Of a stretch of DNA of 37,111 nucleotides, positions 8,186 through 16,024 are shown piece after piece. The position numbers and the translations under genes are program-made. The notes beneath the pieces are model-generated. The model was not told the origin of the DNA and made no database searches. It was given only the letters and a program-made list of their open reading frames with translations. Positions within the stretch are counted from its first letter, which is position 1, and every line of letters starts with the position of its first letter. Origin of the DNA: an uncultured Eubacteriales bacterium (GTDB lineage: Bacteria; Bacillota; Clostridia; Oscillospirales; CAG-382); NCBI GenBank assembly GCA_900546385.1, contig URCT01000010.1, forward strand, positions 1 to 37,111. The letters run 5' to 3'.

Positions 8186-8236
8186 ATATTTTGAGTATAT
8201 ATGTCGATTTCGATCACTTTTTGAGGAGTAGGTACA

Positions 8237-11200
8237 ATGACACACGGATACAGCAACTTAAAACCGAATATTGTTTTGCAGACAGGCACGGTTTTTTCCG
8301 CCGCCATGGCCGCGTGCGGTGCTGTGCCGCTTGCGAGTGTGACGCTTGCCGATCTTCCGGCGCATCCCTTTTCCTTAAAGCTTGAAGTGACCTGCCAAAG
8401 CAGCGAAAATCTTGTGTTTGCCTTTGCACCGGCGCATTTTCCGGCGTTTGATACGCATTTGTGCGGCGACAAGGCTACGCATACCGCGCTTATCCGCTTT
8501 TCTGCGGCGGATTTCGAAATCGGACACGCCTATCTGCATTCGCTTGCGGCTTTGACGGAGGCACTTTTGTGCGTCAAAGCGGAGATCGACGGCTTTGCGG
8601 TGTCGGCCGAAGTCAAAATACAGCTTTTGCCGAGCGACGAATGGCTCGGCATCGACAGCCATCCCGAAACGCTTGCGGCGTTTGTTTGCCCGGGCAGCCG
8701 CGCCCTTCAAACGCTGACCGACGGCGTTTTGCACGATACGCCGTTATCGGCACTTGCGGAGCATACGGATTCGATCCGTGACATCGTGAAAAACATCCGT
8801 GCCGGAAGCATGATCTGTGCCGCAAGGGATTCGTATTCGCCCGAACGGAGGCAGCGGATCAAAAGCCATGCGGCTTTATGCATTCCGAACGCGGTTGCGG
8901 CGACTCCGATGGAGCTTGCGTTATTGTTCTGCGCCTGCGCCGAGCGGTGCGGCTTTATGCCGACTGTGGCATTTGCCACAAACCTGTCGGGAGCGGTGAG
9001 CCTGTTCTGCGGCGTGCGCGCTCATCGCGTGCAGTCGGGAACCGGTATGCTTTCGGAAAGCTTATCCAAGGTGCGCTCCATGCTCGAAAACGGCGAAATG
9101 TTCCTTTTTGATCCGGCGATTCTCTCTTCGGCGCAAAGCATTGATGTTTCTTTGGCCGCCGCCGAAGCACACGGATATTTTTCCAAAAACGGGACAAGAC
9201 TGTTGTTAGCGCTTGATATCGGCGAAGCGCGCGCAAACAGTGTCGCACCGTTTTTTGCCGAGACGGAAGAAGCGGCCGCCGAAGCGGAAGAAGCAAAGAG
9301 TTCGGCGCGCGATGTGTTGGCGTCCATCTATAACGGACTGTCCGGAAGCCGCATTTTTAAGGTGCTTTCGGGCGATTTCGGCGGCTATGACGTGCTGCCG
9401 CTTATCGGCTTTGCACCCGAGCGGCTGATTAACGGGCAGCCGGAGGCCATCGGCCCGATGGAGATCAGCGAAAAGCCGGCGCGCTTTGCGTCGTTAGCCG
9501 ATGATTTTGCGGCATTTGCACTGCGGGACGAAAAAAACATTGCCTACAACAAAGCGGAGCTTGCGGACATACGCGCCGCTTATGCCACGTTCGGCGCACG
9601 TATACAAGAGAAAAAATACTGTGTTACGGGATACTATGAAAAGACGTTTCATGAAAAAGCGTCTCGCATGACGTTTGGCCGCTCGCCGGGCTTTGCCTGC
9701 TATGCCATCGCCGGTTTTCTTCGCGTGCGTGAAACGGCGGACGCGAAAGAGCATTATCTGCCGCTCGTGTTTGTGCGTGTTCATTTAGAGCGGAACTTCG
9801 ATTATCGGTTTTGTCCCATGGAGGACGCGCCGCTTGTCAATACGCTTGCCGCGAACCTCTTAGGCGTGAATGACAAGACCGCGCATCTTCCGGAAAACGT
9901 GCCGGACGTGCTTGCCTTTTTCGAAAAGGCGGCGGAAAACTGCAAGGACAGTGCCTATTCCGAAATCCGCGTGATCCGTGAAACCGCTTTAATCAAAGCC
10001 GATCTTTCCGACTTCATTTTGTGGAATCACATCGGTACAAACGCCCGTACCATGTTGAAAAACAAGTCTTTTGCCGCGCTTCTTACGGGAACGCCGGCCG
10101 AAGCACCGGAACCGAAAAATGCTTCAAACGGCTTTCGTCCGTTTGTCCGCTATGCGCCCGAAACGGTCAAAGAGGCCTTGTCGGACAGCCGAAATGCGCT
10201 TCTTTCGGGCGGCAGTGCATCGGATAAAGAGGATTTTCTCGTCAATGCCGCCGCTGTGGCGTTGGCCGACAGCCAAACCGTGCTTATTTCGTCAAACGAA
10301 CCGGATTTTTTGGATTTTGCGGCGCAAAGCCTTGAAAAAGCGGGACTTTCCGAAGCCGTGCTTCGCTTGGATTTATGTCGGTCGCCGGAAGATGTTATCC
10401 GCGCTGTTCAAGCGCGCCTGGAGGCGCTGTCCGCTTTGGAGCGCACCTCGGCCGCACCGCAGTTAAAGAACGAGCTTGACGAGATCGCTTCTCGCTTAAA
10501 AAGCTATGCCGAGCGTCTGACGACGACCGACAAAGCCTTCGGCGTGTCGCTCCTTGAGCTTGTCGAATCGTTCGACAATGCGTATGATGCCACAGAGCCA
10601 AAACCGCTTCTTGCGGTGGAGCAGGCGGCTCTCGATAACCTGAACGGTGAAAAGCTGGATGCGTTATTTGATATGGCGGAACGCCTGGTACGACGTGCGC
10701 ATAAGACGCTTGCTGAGGTGTCGCTCGCGGAGCAGGCGCCGCTTTCGTCGCATCCGCTTGCGCTTCTGTCGCCCGAAAAAGTGCCGGACGACGCGGTGCT
10801 TCATGAAATCTATGAGCTTATCGCGCGGATTTTGCCGGCTCTTTCGGAATACCGCGAAACCTTCTTTGAGATAAGCCCGATGCTTGGCATCCGAATTTCC
10901 GATATCCGGAATTTGGAGGCGTTATATACCTTAAACGAGCTGTACCGGCTGTTCATTTCGGCACGGGAATACGATATTCCCGAAGGCTTTGCCGCAAATG
11001 GGCTTTCGGCGTTTGCCGACAGTGAAAGCCGCCGCAGCCACGCGAAAAAGTGCATGGAAAACATCGAATATCAGCTTCGCTTCTTCTCGCCGGAGCTGTT
11101 TGAGGATGTGGACTCGCTGTTAGTCGGATACCGGGACGCGGACGACGACCGGTCGAATTTTATCAAAAAATTCCTCGTGAAGAAAAATCACAAGGACGTA

Positions 11201-13093
11201 CTTTTGCAATATGTTACACCGGAAAACCGTGCGGAATTTGCCAAACATCCGGTGTCGGATATCTATAAACTGTTAGATGAATACCGCATCGAAAAAGCGG
11301 CGGCAGGGGAGTCGGACGCGCCCGAAGATGAAAATGCTGCGTCGCTTGCCGCATTGGTCGGAGAACTGAAAAAGCTGCTTGTCTGCCTGTATCCGGAAGA
11401 GCAATCCGACCGGCGTGCGACGGATGCACGCTTGATGAAGCTGTTTGCGTTTATCGAAAAGCTGTGTGCGGACGCCGCGCTCTCCAAAAAGCTGACGTTT
11501 GCCAGAGCACGGTTCGCGCAGGTATATTCGGAAAACGAATGTATGCTGGAGAAGCTTTCCGCGCTTCTCGGTGCGGACTTCCGCACACTTTCCTTCGAAA
11601 CGGGTATTTTGAACTACGACGGCCTGTCGGGCTTTCTCAAACGCGTGGAGGAAAATCTGCCGGCACTTCCGGGCTGGGTGGATTATTTGGAAGAAGAAAA
11701 AGCGGCAGAGCCGTATCTTGCGGCTTTTTGCGGATATCTGCGCCGCACCGGTGTCAAACCGGGCACAGATCGCCTGTTTGCATCGTCACTGCTTTTGCCG
11801 GCTGTCACGTATATGCTGCAAAACGCCGGGTTGGAGGCGGATTGGAACGCGATTTCACGCGCCAAGGAAACGTATGCGCCGCTTGCCGAAAAAACAGCCG
11901 CTCTTTCGCTCGAAACCGCCCTGCAGACCCATCGCCAGCGCGTGAAGCACTATGCCGAAACCGAAAGTGCCAAGCTGTTCTCGGAAGCCGACAAAACGCT
12001 TTCGATCACCGCCTTTGCCGCGAAGCATCATAAGCATTTGTTGCGCATTTTCCCGATTCTGCTTATCAACACCGCAAGCATCGGCTCTGTCGCGCGCGGT
12101 GAATACATTGCCGATATGGCGCTGTGCGACGATTCCGACCGTCTGCCGCTTTCGCTCGAAGCGGCCGCTGCCGCCAAACGTGTCCTTCTTTTGACGCATA
12201 CGCTGCGGCCCGGTCCTGTGGCACGGCTTATCGCAAAGGCCGGTGCCTTGCGCCTTGCCTTCCATAACCAAGAGACTGCGTTCACAAGCGAAACGCTCCG
12301 GCATACAACGCTTTGTGCGGCGATGGTCAACGGCACCATGCGCTTTGCCGCCGATCTTGCCAATCCTCAAGAGGCGGAGTTGTGTGTGACCAAAGCACTC
12401 GAAATGGCGCAAAGCGGAAACCGAACGGCCATCTTTGCCTTTACGCACGGCCAATGCGCCTATATGCGGCACTTGCTTTGCGTGACGGCGGAAAACGATA
12501 AAACTGCCCGCGAGCGGATCGAAACAGGGCTTGTGACGGTGCGCGACGCGTTTGAACCCTGCTATGAACGCTTTTCCGGCGCGGTGTTCTCGTTTGCCGC
12601 CGCGGCGGACAGCGAAGGAAATCTGTGCCGCGCGTTCTGCATGGGAAGCACGGAGGAATTCCGTAAGGCTTTGGCCGCTTCTTTGCAGACGGTGGACGGA
12701 CAGGCTGTGCTTGTGACGTCGCTTTCGGCGAAGGAATTAGATCTGTTCGGAAAACGCTTGACGGCGGCGCGCGAATTATATTATGCGCTTCGTTTTGCCG
12801 TGCACGGCGTATCCGCTATGGAAGCGTCGGAGCTGCGGAGCGTTTCCGTGTTGGATGCCGCTTTGCTTGCGGCAGGGAACGAAGGCGTTCCGGCACGCGG
12901 CTATCTTTCGTGCGGTGCGGATCTTGTATCGCTGGACGGAAAGCGTGCGGATATGTACGACGTGACGAACGAAACCGATTTGTTTGAACGTTTGGATACC
13001 GCCGAACGCCTGAAAAAGAACGGCGTTTCGTTAACGCTTGTGTCGCCGCTCGACGCGGTGCGGCAGTTGGCCGACGGCATGAAAAACGCGTAA
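8237..13093 (+). CDS. Giant helicase-like protein (DUF4011/transglutaminase/SF1 type) with decayed catalytic motifs
   Basis: This 1618-residue protein has no signal peptide or membrane segment. By eye it follows the layout of large DUF4011-type superfamily I helicases: an N-terminal beta domain (1-130); a transglutaminase-like domain opening with EWLGIDSHPETLAAFV (135); a DUF4011-like middle (about 335-610, with FACYAIAGFLRV and FILWNHIGTNARTMLKNKS); then helicase-like lobes. The catalytic sites are changed. The thiol-protease TCLD position reads TPME (223-226). Walker A reads GGSASDKE (658-665). Walker B DEASQ reads DDSDR (1298-1302). GDPKQLPP reads THTLRPGP (1320-1327). The C-terminal block FEPCYERFSGAVFSF...VTSLSAKELDL (1439-1510) keeps the family pattern but lacks the RRLNVAxTRAR motif. 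The frame is intact with native codon use, so the protein is probably made as a pseudoenzyme. Function unknown. Confidence 0.75.
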   Translation: MTHGYSNLKPNIVLQTGTVFSAAMAACGAVPLASVTLADLPAHPFSLKLEVTCQSSENLVFAFAPAHFPAFDTHLCGDKATHTALIRFSAADFEIGHAYLHSLAALTEALLCVKAEIDGFAVSAEVKIQLLPSDEWLGIDSHPETLAAFVCPGSRALQTLTDGVLHDTPLSALAEHTDSIRDIVKNIRAGSMICAARDSYSPERRQRIKSHAALCIPNAVAATPMELALLFCACAERCGFMPTVAFATNLSGAVSLFCGVRAHRVQSGTGMLSESLSKVRSMLENGEMFLFDPAILSSAQSIDVSLAAAEAHGYFSKNGTRLLLALDIGEARANSVAPFFAETEEAAAEAEEAKSSARDVLASIYNGLSGSRIFKVLSGDFGGYDVLPLIGFAPERLINGQPEAIGPMEISEKPARFASLADDFAAFALRDEKNIAYNKAELADIRAAYATFGARIQEKKYCVTGYYEKTFHEKASRMTFGRSPGFACYAIAGFLRVRETADAKEHYLPLVFVRVHLERNFDYRFCPMEDAPLVNTLAANLLGVNDKTAHLPENVPDVLAFFEKAAENCKDSAYSEIRVIRETALIKADLSDFILWNHIGTNARTMLKNKSFAALLTGTPAEAPEPKNASNGFRPFVRYAPETVKEALSDSRNALLSGGSASDKEDFLVNAAAVALADSQTVLISSNEPDFLDFAAQSLEKAGLSEAVLRLDLCRSPEDVIRAVQARLEALSALERTSAAPQLKNELDEIASRLKSYAERLTTTDKAFGVSLLELVESFDNAYDATEPKPLLAVEQAALDNLNGEKLDALFDMAERLVRRAHKTLAEVSLAEQAPLSSHPLALLSPEKVPDDAVLHEIYELIARILPALSEYRETFFEISPMLGIRISDIRNLEALYTLNELYRLFISAREYDIPEGFAANGLSAFADSESRRSHAKKCMENIEYQLRFFSPELFEDVDSLLVGYRDADDDRSNFIKKFLVKKNHKDVLLQYVTPENRAEFAKHPVSDIYKLLDEYRIEKAAAGESDAPEDENAASLAALVGELKKLLVCLYPEEQSDRRATDARLMKLFAFIEKLCADAALSKKLTFARARFAQVYSENECMLEKLSALLGADFRTLSFETGILNYDGLSGFLKRVEENLPALPGWVDYLEEEKAAEPYLAAFCGYLRRTGVKPGTDRLFASSLLLPAVTYMLQNAGLEADWNAISRAKETYAPLAEKTAALSLETALQTHRQRVKHYAETESAKLFSEADKTLSITAFAAKHHKHLLRIFPILLINTASIGSVARGEYIADMALCDDSDRLPLSLEAAAAAKRVLLLTHTLRPGPVARLIAKAGALRLAFHNQETAFTSETLRHTTLCAAMVNGTMRFAADLANPQEAELCVTKALEMAQSGNRTAIFAFTHGQCAYMRHLLCVTAENDKTARERIETGLVTVRDAFEPCYERFSGAVFSFAAAADSEGNLCRAFCMGSTEEFRKALAASLQTVDGQAVLVTSLSAKELDLFGKRLTAARELYYALRFAVHGVSAMEASELRSVSVLDAALLAAGNEGVPARGYLSCGADLVSLDGKRADMYDVTNETDLFERLDTAERLKKNGVSLTLVSPLDAVRQLADGMKNA

Positions 13094-13120
13094 ACTGTTT
13101 GTAGAAGAAACACCGAATGA

Positions 13121-13177
13121 AAACCGCCGAAACGGAAAAAATGATTTTGTCCGCAGCGGCATGGCGGTTTCGGACAA
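13121..13177 (+). promoter_or_regulatory. Mutually exclusive hairpins in the leader of the mreB-like gene
   Basis: Two perfect stems interleave. AAACCGCC (13121-13128) pairs with GGCGGTTT (13163-13170). TTGTCCG (13147-13153) pairs with CGGACAA (13171-13177). The 3' arms are directly adjacent, so both stems can hardly form together. This looks like a switchable leader, but no T-run follows, and neither stem covers the ribosome site at 13221-13227. Confidence 0.35.
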
Positions 13178-13234
13178 GTCCCGTTTTCGCGCGATTTGTT
13201 CGGTTCGGCAGTCTGCTTAGAAAGGATGTGCCTT

Positions 13235-14254
13235 ATGCCCGTCATTGAAGGCGCTTGTATCGGCATTGATTTAGGCACGGCCAATTGCCTTGTCTGCAAC
13301 AAAGATAAAGGCATTGTGAGCCGCGAGCCGTCGGTGGTGGCGTATGATATTGCCTCCGATCGCGTCATTGCCATCGGTTCGGAGGCCAAGCGCATGATCG
13401 GAAAAACGCCGTTCGGCATTACGACGGTCAAACCGTTGAAGGACGGAGTGATTGCCGATTTTGGTCTGACGCTTGCCATGATGAAGATACTTATCGGACG
13501 AGCCATGCGTTCGTCGCTGTTTGCAAAGCCAAAGGTTATCGTCTGCATTCCCTATGGGATCACCGAGGTGGAACAGCGTGCAGTGGAAAATGCCGCTGTC
13601 GAAGCCGGTGCTTCGGGCGTGGCGCTTGTGGAGGAGCCGGTGGCGGCGGCAATCGGTGCCGGACTTCCCATCCGTCAGCCGAAAGGCAATATGATCGTCG
13701 ATATCGGCGGCGGCACAACCGAGGTCGCGGTGGTGACCGGCGGCGGTGTGGCGTTGTCGAAATCCCTACGTGTAGCCGGTGATGCCTGTGATAAGGCTAT
13801 CGCGGAATATATCCGCAAAAAATTCAATGTTCTTATCGGCGAAAACACGGCCGAAAACATCAAGACCGAAATCGGTTCGGCACACGAATCGACCGATATC
13901 GGAATGCTTGAAGTGCGCGGACGCAACCTCGGAACGGGATTGCCGTCGGTGTTCAACATTTATGCGCGCGAGGTACGGGAAGCCATGAGTGCACCGCTCG
14001 GCGCGATGATCGATGTTATCCGTGCCACGCTGGAAAGCACGCCGCCCGAACTGTGTGCCGATCTGTATGACAACGGCATTATGCTTGCCGGCGGCGGTGC
14101 GCTTTTGGCAGGGCTGCCGCTGCTCATCGAGGAACGAACCGGCCTTGCCGTAACGCTTGCCAAGCATCCGCTTGACGCGGTGGCCGACGGAATCGTCAAG
14201 ATCATGTCCGCCCGGAATTTACGCGGCGTTCTGACTGAGGTCAAAAAAGTTTAG
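13235..14254 (+). CDS. mreB: MreB/Mbl-family actin-like protein
   Basis: This 339-residue bacterial actin polymerises under the cell membrane and directs lateral wall synthesis. The N-terminal phosphate-binding loop (GIDLGTANCLVC), the second phosphate loop (MIVDIGGGTTEVAVV) and the adenosine loop (IMLAGGGALLAGLP) are all present. The length matches the MreB family. The ATG at 13235 has AAAGGA 8 nt upstream; the thirteen codons open upstream of it are not part of the family. In Firmicutes MreB, Mbl and MreBH are hard to separate by eye. No mreC or mreD is nearby, which fits an Mbl-type or extra copy. gpmI follows after 32 nt. Confidence 0.9.
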   Translation: MPVIEGACIGIDLGTANCLVCNKDKGIVSREPSVVAYDIASDRVIAIGSEAKRMIGKTPFGITTVKPLKDGVIADFGLTLAMMKILIGRAMRSSLFAKPKVIVCIPYGITEVEQRAVENAAVEAGASGVALVEEPVAAAIGAGLPIRQPKGNMIVDIGGGTTEVAVVTGGGVALSKSLRVAGDACDKAIAEYIRKKFNVLIGENTAENIKTEIGSAHESTDIGMLEVRGRNLGTGLPSVFNIYAREVREAMSAPLGAMIDVIRATLESTPPELCADLYDNGIMLAGGGALLAGLPLLIEERTGLAVTLAKHPLDAVADGIVKIMSARNLRGVLTEVKKV

Positions 14255-14286
14255 CTTATCAAAAATTAAAAATAGAGGTAATCAAC

Positions 14287-15948
14287 ATGAACAAGCTTGA
14301 AAGAATCAAATTTGTAAACAATGACGCCGAAAATGCCGAGCGTCCCGTGTTTATCATCGTTATGGACGGTGTCGGTCTTGCACCCGACACGGCCAGCAAC
14401 GCCGTCAAGAACGCCAAAACACCGACGCTTGATATGCTCATGGAAAAATATCCCATGTTAAAGCTCAAAGCGCACGGCACGGCTGTCGGCCTTCCGAGCG
14501 ACGACGATATGGGCAACTCCGAGGTCGGCCATAACGCCATCGGCGCCGGTCAGGTCTTTGCACAGGGTGCAAAGCTCGTCTCTAACTCCATCGAGAGCGG
14601 AAAAATGTTCGACTCCAAGGCATGGAAAGAAATCGTTTCGGTCAAGGATACCGGCAAAACGCTGCATTTCATCGGCCTTTTCTCGGACGGCAACGTGCAT
14701 TCCCATATCGATCATTTGAAGGCAATGCTCGTACAAGCCAAAAAAGAGGGCGTGCATACCGTCCGCATCCACATTCTGCTTGACGGCCGCGATGTCGGCG
14801 AAACCTCGGCTCTTGATTATGTGATCCCGTTTGAAGCGTTCCTTGCCGAATTGAACGACGCTTCGTTCGACGCAAAAATCGCTTCCGGCGGCGGCAGAAT
14901 GAACATCACCATGGATCGCTACGGCGCCAACTGGCCGATGGTCGAAAAAGGCTGGCATACCCACGTTCTCGGCGAGGGCAGACAGTTTGCTTCGGCCGAA
15001 GAAGCCATCACCGCATACCGCAAAGAAACCGGCTGCATCGACCAAGACCTGCCGCCGTTCATCATCGCCAAAGACGGCAAGCCGCTCGGTACCATTGAGG
15101 ACGGCGACAGCGTTGTGTTCTATAACTTTCGCGGCGACCGCGCCATCGAGATTTCCAAGGCCTTTGAAGAGACCGATTTTGACAAATTCGACCGCGTCCG
15201 CTTCCCGAAGGTCACCTATGCCGGTATGCTCGAATACGACGGCGACCTGCACATCCCGTCCCGGTATCTTGTCAGCCCGCCCGAAATCACCGGTACGATG
15301 GGCGAATTCCTTGCTAATACCGGCGTGACGCAGTATGCGCTTTCCGAAACACAGAAATTCGGCCATGTGACCTATTTCTGGAACGGCAACCGCAGCGGCA
15401 AATTTGACGAAAAAACCGAATGCTACGAGGAAATCAAATCCGATGTCGTTCCGTTCGAACAGCGTCCGTGGATGAAGTGCGCCGAGATCACCGACCGTCT
15501 TATCGAAGTGGCCGATGAGGGCAAATTCCGCTTTATGCGCGTCAATTTCCCGAACGGCGATATGGTCGGCCATACCGGCAACTACCTTGCAACCATCGTT
15601 TCCATGGAATCGCTCGATCTGTGCCTTGCAAGACTGCTTCCCGAAATCGATAAGGTTCACGGCGTGGCGATCATCACGGCTGACCACGGCAATGCCGATG
15701 AAATGTATGAACTCGATAAAAAGACTGGACTTCCCAAAGTCGATAAAGAGGGTCATTATAAGGCCAAGACCAGTCATACGCTCAATCCCGTTCCGTGCAT
15801 TATCTACGATAACTTCGGTGCGGACAACTATACCGTCAAGACCGAAGGCTCGTACGGACTTTCCAACATCGCCGCAACGCTTGTCAATCTCATGGGCTAC
15901 AAAGCCCCCGATTTCTGGGATGAAAGCATGATCGAATTAAAGAAATAA
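14287..15948 (+). CDS. gpmI: 2,3-bisphosphoglycerate-independent phosphoglycerate mutase
   Basis: This enzyme interconverts 3- and 2-phosphoglycerate in glycolysis, using manganese and a phosphoserine intermediate. The metal-binding start VMDGVGLAP, the catalytic serine in MGNSEVGHNAIGAG (Ser78), the substrate motif LLDGRDVGETSA and the C-terminal metal site TADHGNADEM are all visible. At 553 residues it is longer than the usual 510 or so because of an N-terminal extension and inserted loops. GAGGT lies before the ATG. Codon choice is stronger here (more C-ending codons) than in the neighbouring genes, as expected for a highly expressed glycolytic gene. Confidence 0.95.
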   Translation: MNKLERIKFVNNDAENAERPVFIIVMDGVGLAPDTASNAVKNAKTPTLDMLMEKYPMLKLKAHGTAVGLPSDDDMGNSEVGHNAIGAGQVFAQGAKLVSNSIESGKMFDSKAWKEIVSVKDTGKTLHFIGLFSDGNVHSHIDHLKAMLVQAKKEGVHTVRIHILLDGRDVGETSALDYVIPFEAFLAELNDASFDAKIASGGGRMNITMDRYGANWPMVEKGWHTHVLGEGRQFASAEEAITAYRKETGCIDQDLPPFIIAKDGKPLGTIEDGDSVVFYNFRGDRAIEISKAFEETDFDKFDRVRFPKVTYAGMLEYDGDLHIPSRYLVSPPEITGTMGEFLANTGVTQYALSETQKFGHVTYFWNGNRSGKFDEKTECYEEIKSDVVPFEQRPWMKCAEITDRLIEVADEGKFRFMRVNFPNGDMVGHTGNYLATIVSMESLDLCLARLLPEIDKVHGVAIITADHGNADEMYELDKKTGLPKVDKEGHYKAKTSHTLNPVPCIIYDNFGADNYTVKTEGSYGLSNIAATLVNLMGYKAPDFWDESMIELKK

Positions 15949-15962
15949 CAGAATGTGCACCA

Positions 15963-15995
15963 CGCTCTGTCCGGCTTCTTTGCCCGGGCAGAGCG
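15963..15995 (+). terminator. Hairpin between gpmI and the first secreted-protein gene
   Basis: CGCTCTGTCCGG (15963-15974) pairs with CCGGGCAGAGCG (15984-15995), a 12-bp stem with one G-T pair and a 9-nt loop. No T-run follows, and the next ribosome site begins about 20 nt later. It could be a weak or protein-assisted terminator or an mRNA-stabilising stem. Confidence 0.5.
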
Positions 15996-16024
15996 AACGC
16001 CTATTCTCTCGAAAGGAGAATTCC

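Noticed and set aside
8237..13093. Active anti-phage helicase-nuclease
   Set aside because: The ATPase and protease motifs are missing, and I see only a faint, unconvincing trace of a nuclease-like tail (DLFERLDTAERLKKNGVS), so no enzymatic defence role is claimed.
13121..13177. H-type pseudoknot in the mreB leader
   Set aside because: The last connecting loop would have zero bases while spanning an 8-bp stem, which is sterically unlikely; alternative hairpins are the better reading.
13196..13234. Upstream extension of the mreB-like gene
   Set aside because: The extra 13 codons overlap the ribosome site of the ATG at 13235 and are not found in MreB proteins.
14458..15777. 439-codon open frame opposite gpmI
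   Set aside because: Same shadow effect of biased codons; gpmI has full motif support on the plus strand.
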